15,450 nucleotides of DNA, from NCBI GenBank assembly GCA_963798655.1, contig CAWCUH010000013.1, positions 1 to 15,450 on the forward strand, in the 5' to 3' direction. The stretch is from CAVSMC01 sp963798655. GTDB taxonomy: Bacteria > Pseudomonadota > Gammaproteobacteria > Burkholderiales > Casimicrobiaceae. The position numbers and the translations under genes are program-made. How positions within the stretch are numbered: the first letter of the stretch is position 1; the number at the start of each line of letters is the position of its first letter. The notes under the pieces were generated by a model. It saw only the letters and a program-made list of their open reading frames with translations. It was not told where the DNA came from and ran no database searches. This document shows, piece by piece, positions 14,452-15,450 of this stretch.

Positions 14452-15243
14452 ATGATGCTGCGTGCGCTCGTTTTCGATGTCGACGGCACGATCGCGGACA
14501 CCGAGGAAACGCATCGGCAGGCGTTCAACCACACGTTCATCCGCTTCGGGCTGCAATGGGTGTGGACGAAGCCGCTGTACCGCGAACTGCTCGGCGTCTC
14601 CGGCGGCAAGGAGCGGCTTTCGTATTACATCGACACCCTCGGCGTAGCGGAAACGGAGCGCACGCGCCTTCACGGCTGCGTGCCGGCGATGCACGAGGAA
14701 AAGACGCGCCTGTACACCGAGCTGATCGGCGACGGACGGTGCCCGTTGCGGCCCGGCGTCGCGCGGCTGCTCGACGAGGCGAGCCGCCAACGCGTGCAGC
14801 TCGCGATCGCGTCGACGACCAGCGTCGCGAACGTCGACGCGTTGATCGGCCGTCATCTCGGCAACGCGGGCCGCTCGCGCTTCGCCGCGATCGCGTGCGG
14901 CGACTACGTCGGCGAGAAGAAACCTTCACCGGCGATCTACCACCTCGCGCTCGCGATGCTCGGTCGCGGCGCCGACGAGTGCGTGGCATTCGAGGATTCG
15001 CTGAACGGCGTGCGTGCGGCGAAGCGCGCCGGTCTGTACACCGTCGCGACGCCGTCGCCGTGGACGATCGGCGGATCGTTTGCGCAGGCCGATCTCGTGC
15101 TTCCCCATCTCGGTGATGCCGATCACCCGTTGCCGGAGTCGGCCGCGACCCTGGTCGGCGCGCGCCATCTCGACCTCGATTCGCTGCGCGCGCTGCATGC
15201 GCGCGCAACCCGGCCGGCGCTGGCGGGAAGCGCCGGCGCATAG
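14452..15243 (+). CDS. cbbY: CbbY, HAD-family xylulose-1,5-bisphosphate phosphatase
   Basis: This 263-residue HAD phosphatase matches CbbY, which in Rhodobacter removes xylulose-1,5-bisphosphate, a misfire product that inhibits RuBisCO. Motif I is FDVDGT (nucleophile Asp9), motif II lies in AIASTTS, motif III is EKKPSPAIYHLA and motif IV is FEDSLNG. The insert YRELLGVSGGKERLSYYI carries the CbbY-specific GGKER sequence that binds the bisphosphate, which favours CbbY over CbbZ (phosphoglycolate phosphatase). The start is the ATG at 14452 or 14455, after GGGAA; a TTG at 14431 is possible. The C-terminal 35 residues are Ala/Arg-rich and longer than in CbbY proteins I know. It is the last recognisable gene of the cbb operon within the window. 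Confidence 0.93.
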   Translation: MMLRALVFDVDGTIADTEETHRQAFNHTFIRFGLQWVWTKPLYRELLGVSGGKERLSYYIDTLGVAETERTRLHGCVPAMHEEKTRLYTELIGDGRCPLRPGVARLLDEASRQRVQLAIASTTSVANVDALIGRHLGNAGRSRFAAIACGDYVGEKKPSPAIYHLALAMLGRGADECVAFEDSLNGVRAAKRAGLYTVATPSPWTIGGSFAQADLVLPHLGDADHPLPESAATLVGARHLDLDSLRALHARATRPALAGSAGA

Positions 15244-15334
15244 CGCCGCGGCCGGACGCCGCAACCGGACATCGGCGTCGCGGCGAGCCCCGTGCTCATC
15301 GAGCACCACCTGCTCGAGTCCGCCGGCGTCGCGA

Positions 15335-15348
15335 TTGACGACTGTCAA
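15335..15348. promoter_or_regulatory. FNR/DNR-type palindrome downstream of cbbY
   Basis: TTGAC-GACT-GTCAA is a perfect inverted repeat fitting the FNR/DNR/NNR family pattern TTGAY-N4-RTCAA. It lies 92 bases after the cbbY stop. The remaining 100 bases to the window edge contain no gene I can defend, though a reading frame in phase with cbbY stays open from 15244 to the edge. If used, the site would serve a gene just outside the window. Its geometry differs from the TGTCAA-N4-TTGACA pair. Confidence 0.4.
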
Positions 15349-15450
15349 GCGGGAGACAACGATCCGCGGGATGATCCATGGGCAGGCCGTGCAAGGGTTG
15401 CGTGCGCCCCCGGCACGCAGCGACCGATCGCCCCGTCCGCCTTGACACGA

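Noticed and set aside
14431..14452. TTG start for cbbY giving seven extra residues
   Set aside because: The ATG pair at 14452/14455 is better placed after GGGAA, and the HAD motif normally sits within about ten residues of the N-terminus.
15244..15450. Open frame continuing in phase with cbbY after its stop to the window edge
   Set aside because: No start codon with a ribosome binding site and no family resemblance. CbbY is already full length, so readthrough or a split gene is not needed.
1..15450. CRISPR arrays, tRNA or rRNA genes, insertion sequences
   Set aside because: No regularly spaced repeats, no tRNA-like cloverleaf, no rRNA sequence, and no transposase or terminal inverted repeats were seen.

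Overview
The window is GC-rich bacterial DNA (judged by eye, not counted) with tightly packed genes. Form IC (red-type) RuBisCO genes with a divergent LysR regulator, together with a Bug/TctC-type periplasmic receptor and TctAB transporter, point to a proteobacterium able to fix CO2. A betaproteobacterium of the Burkholderiales type is most likely, but I inferred this from gene content and codon use, not from a search.

Left part (about 1-8550). Two minus-strand operons flank a plus-strand Crp/Fnr-type regulator. The first runs leftward from 2711: a Shethna-type (2Fe-2S) ferredoxin, an amidohydrolase-2 family protein and a TauE/SafE-type permease. The regulator (2937-3653) reads rightward from the same intergenic region. 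The second operon runs leftward from 7972: tctC, tctB, tctA, a protein of three tandem Mop (molybdate-binding) repeats, and a Rieske ferredoxin resembling those of toluene monooxygenases. The same 16-bp palindrome, TGTCAA-N4-TTGACA followed by AATT, lies upstream of both leftward operons (2776-2791 and 8437-8452). It is the best candidate operator for the regulator encoded between them. This suggests one regulon for uptake and oxidation or decarboxylation of an unidentified organic anion, with a possible molybdenum link.

Right part (8553-15243). cbbR is divergent from a Calvin-cycle operon, cbbL-cbbS-cbbX-cbbF-cbbP-cbbY. It encodes both RuBisCO subunits, the red-type activase, fructose/sedoheptulose bisphosphatase, phosphoribulokinase and xylulose-1,5-bisphosphate phosphatase. 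RuBisCO turnover, repair by CbbX, clearance of the misfire inhibitor by CbbY and substrate regeneration by CbbF and CbbP are thus encoded together. The small subunit lacks the C-terminal hairpin tail usual in red-type enzymes.

The edges (1-108 and 15244-15450) hold no gene I can defend. Each has an FNR/DNR-type palindrome (TTGAY-N4-RTCAA), so oxygen- or redox-responsive units may begin just outside the window. The 580-base gap 7973-8552 holds the second operator, a long tctC leader with several short perfect palindromes, and no convincing gene.
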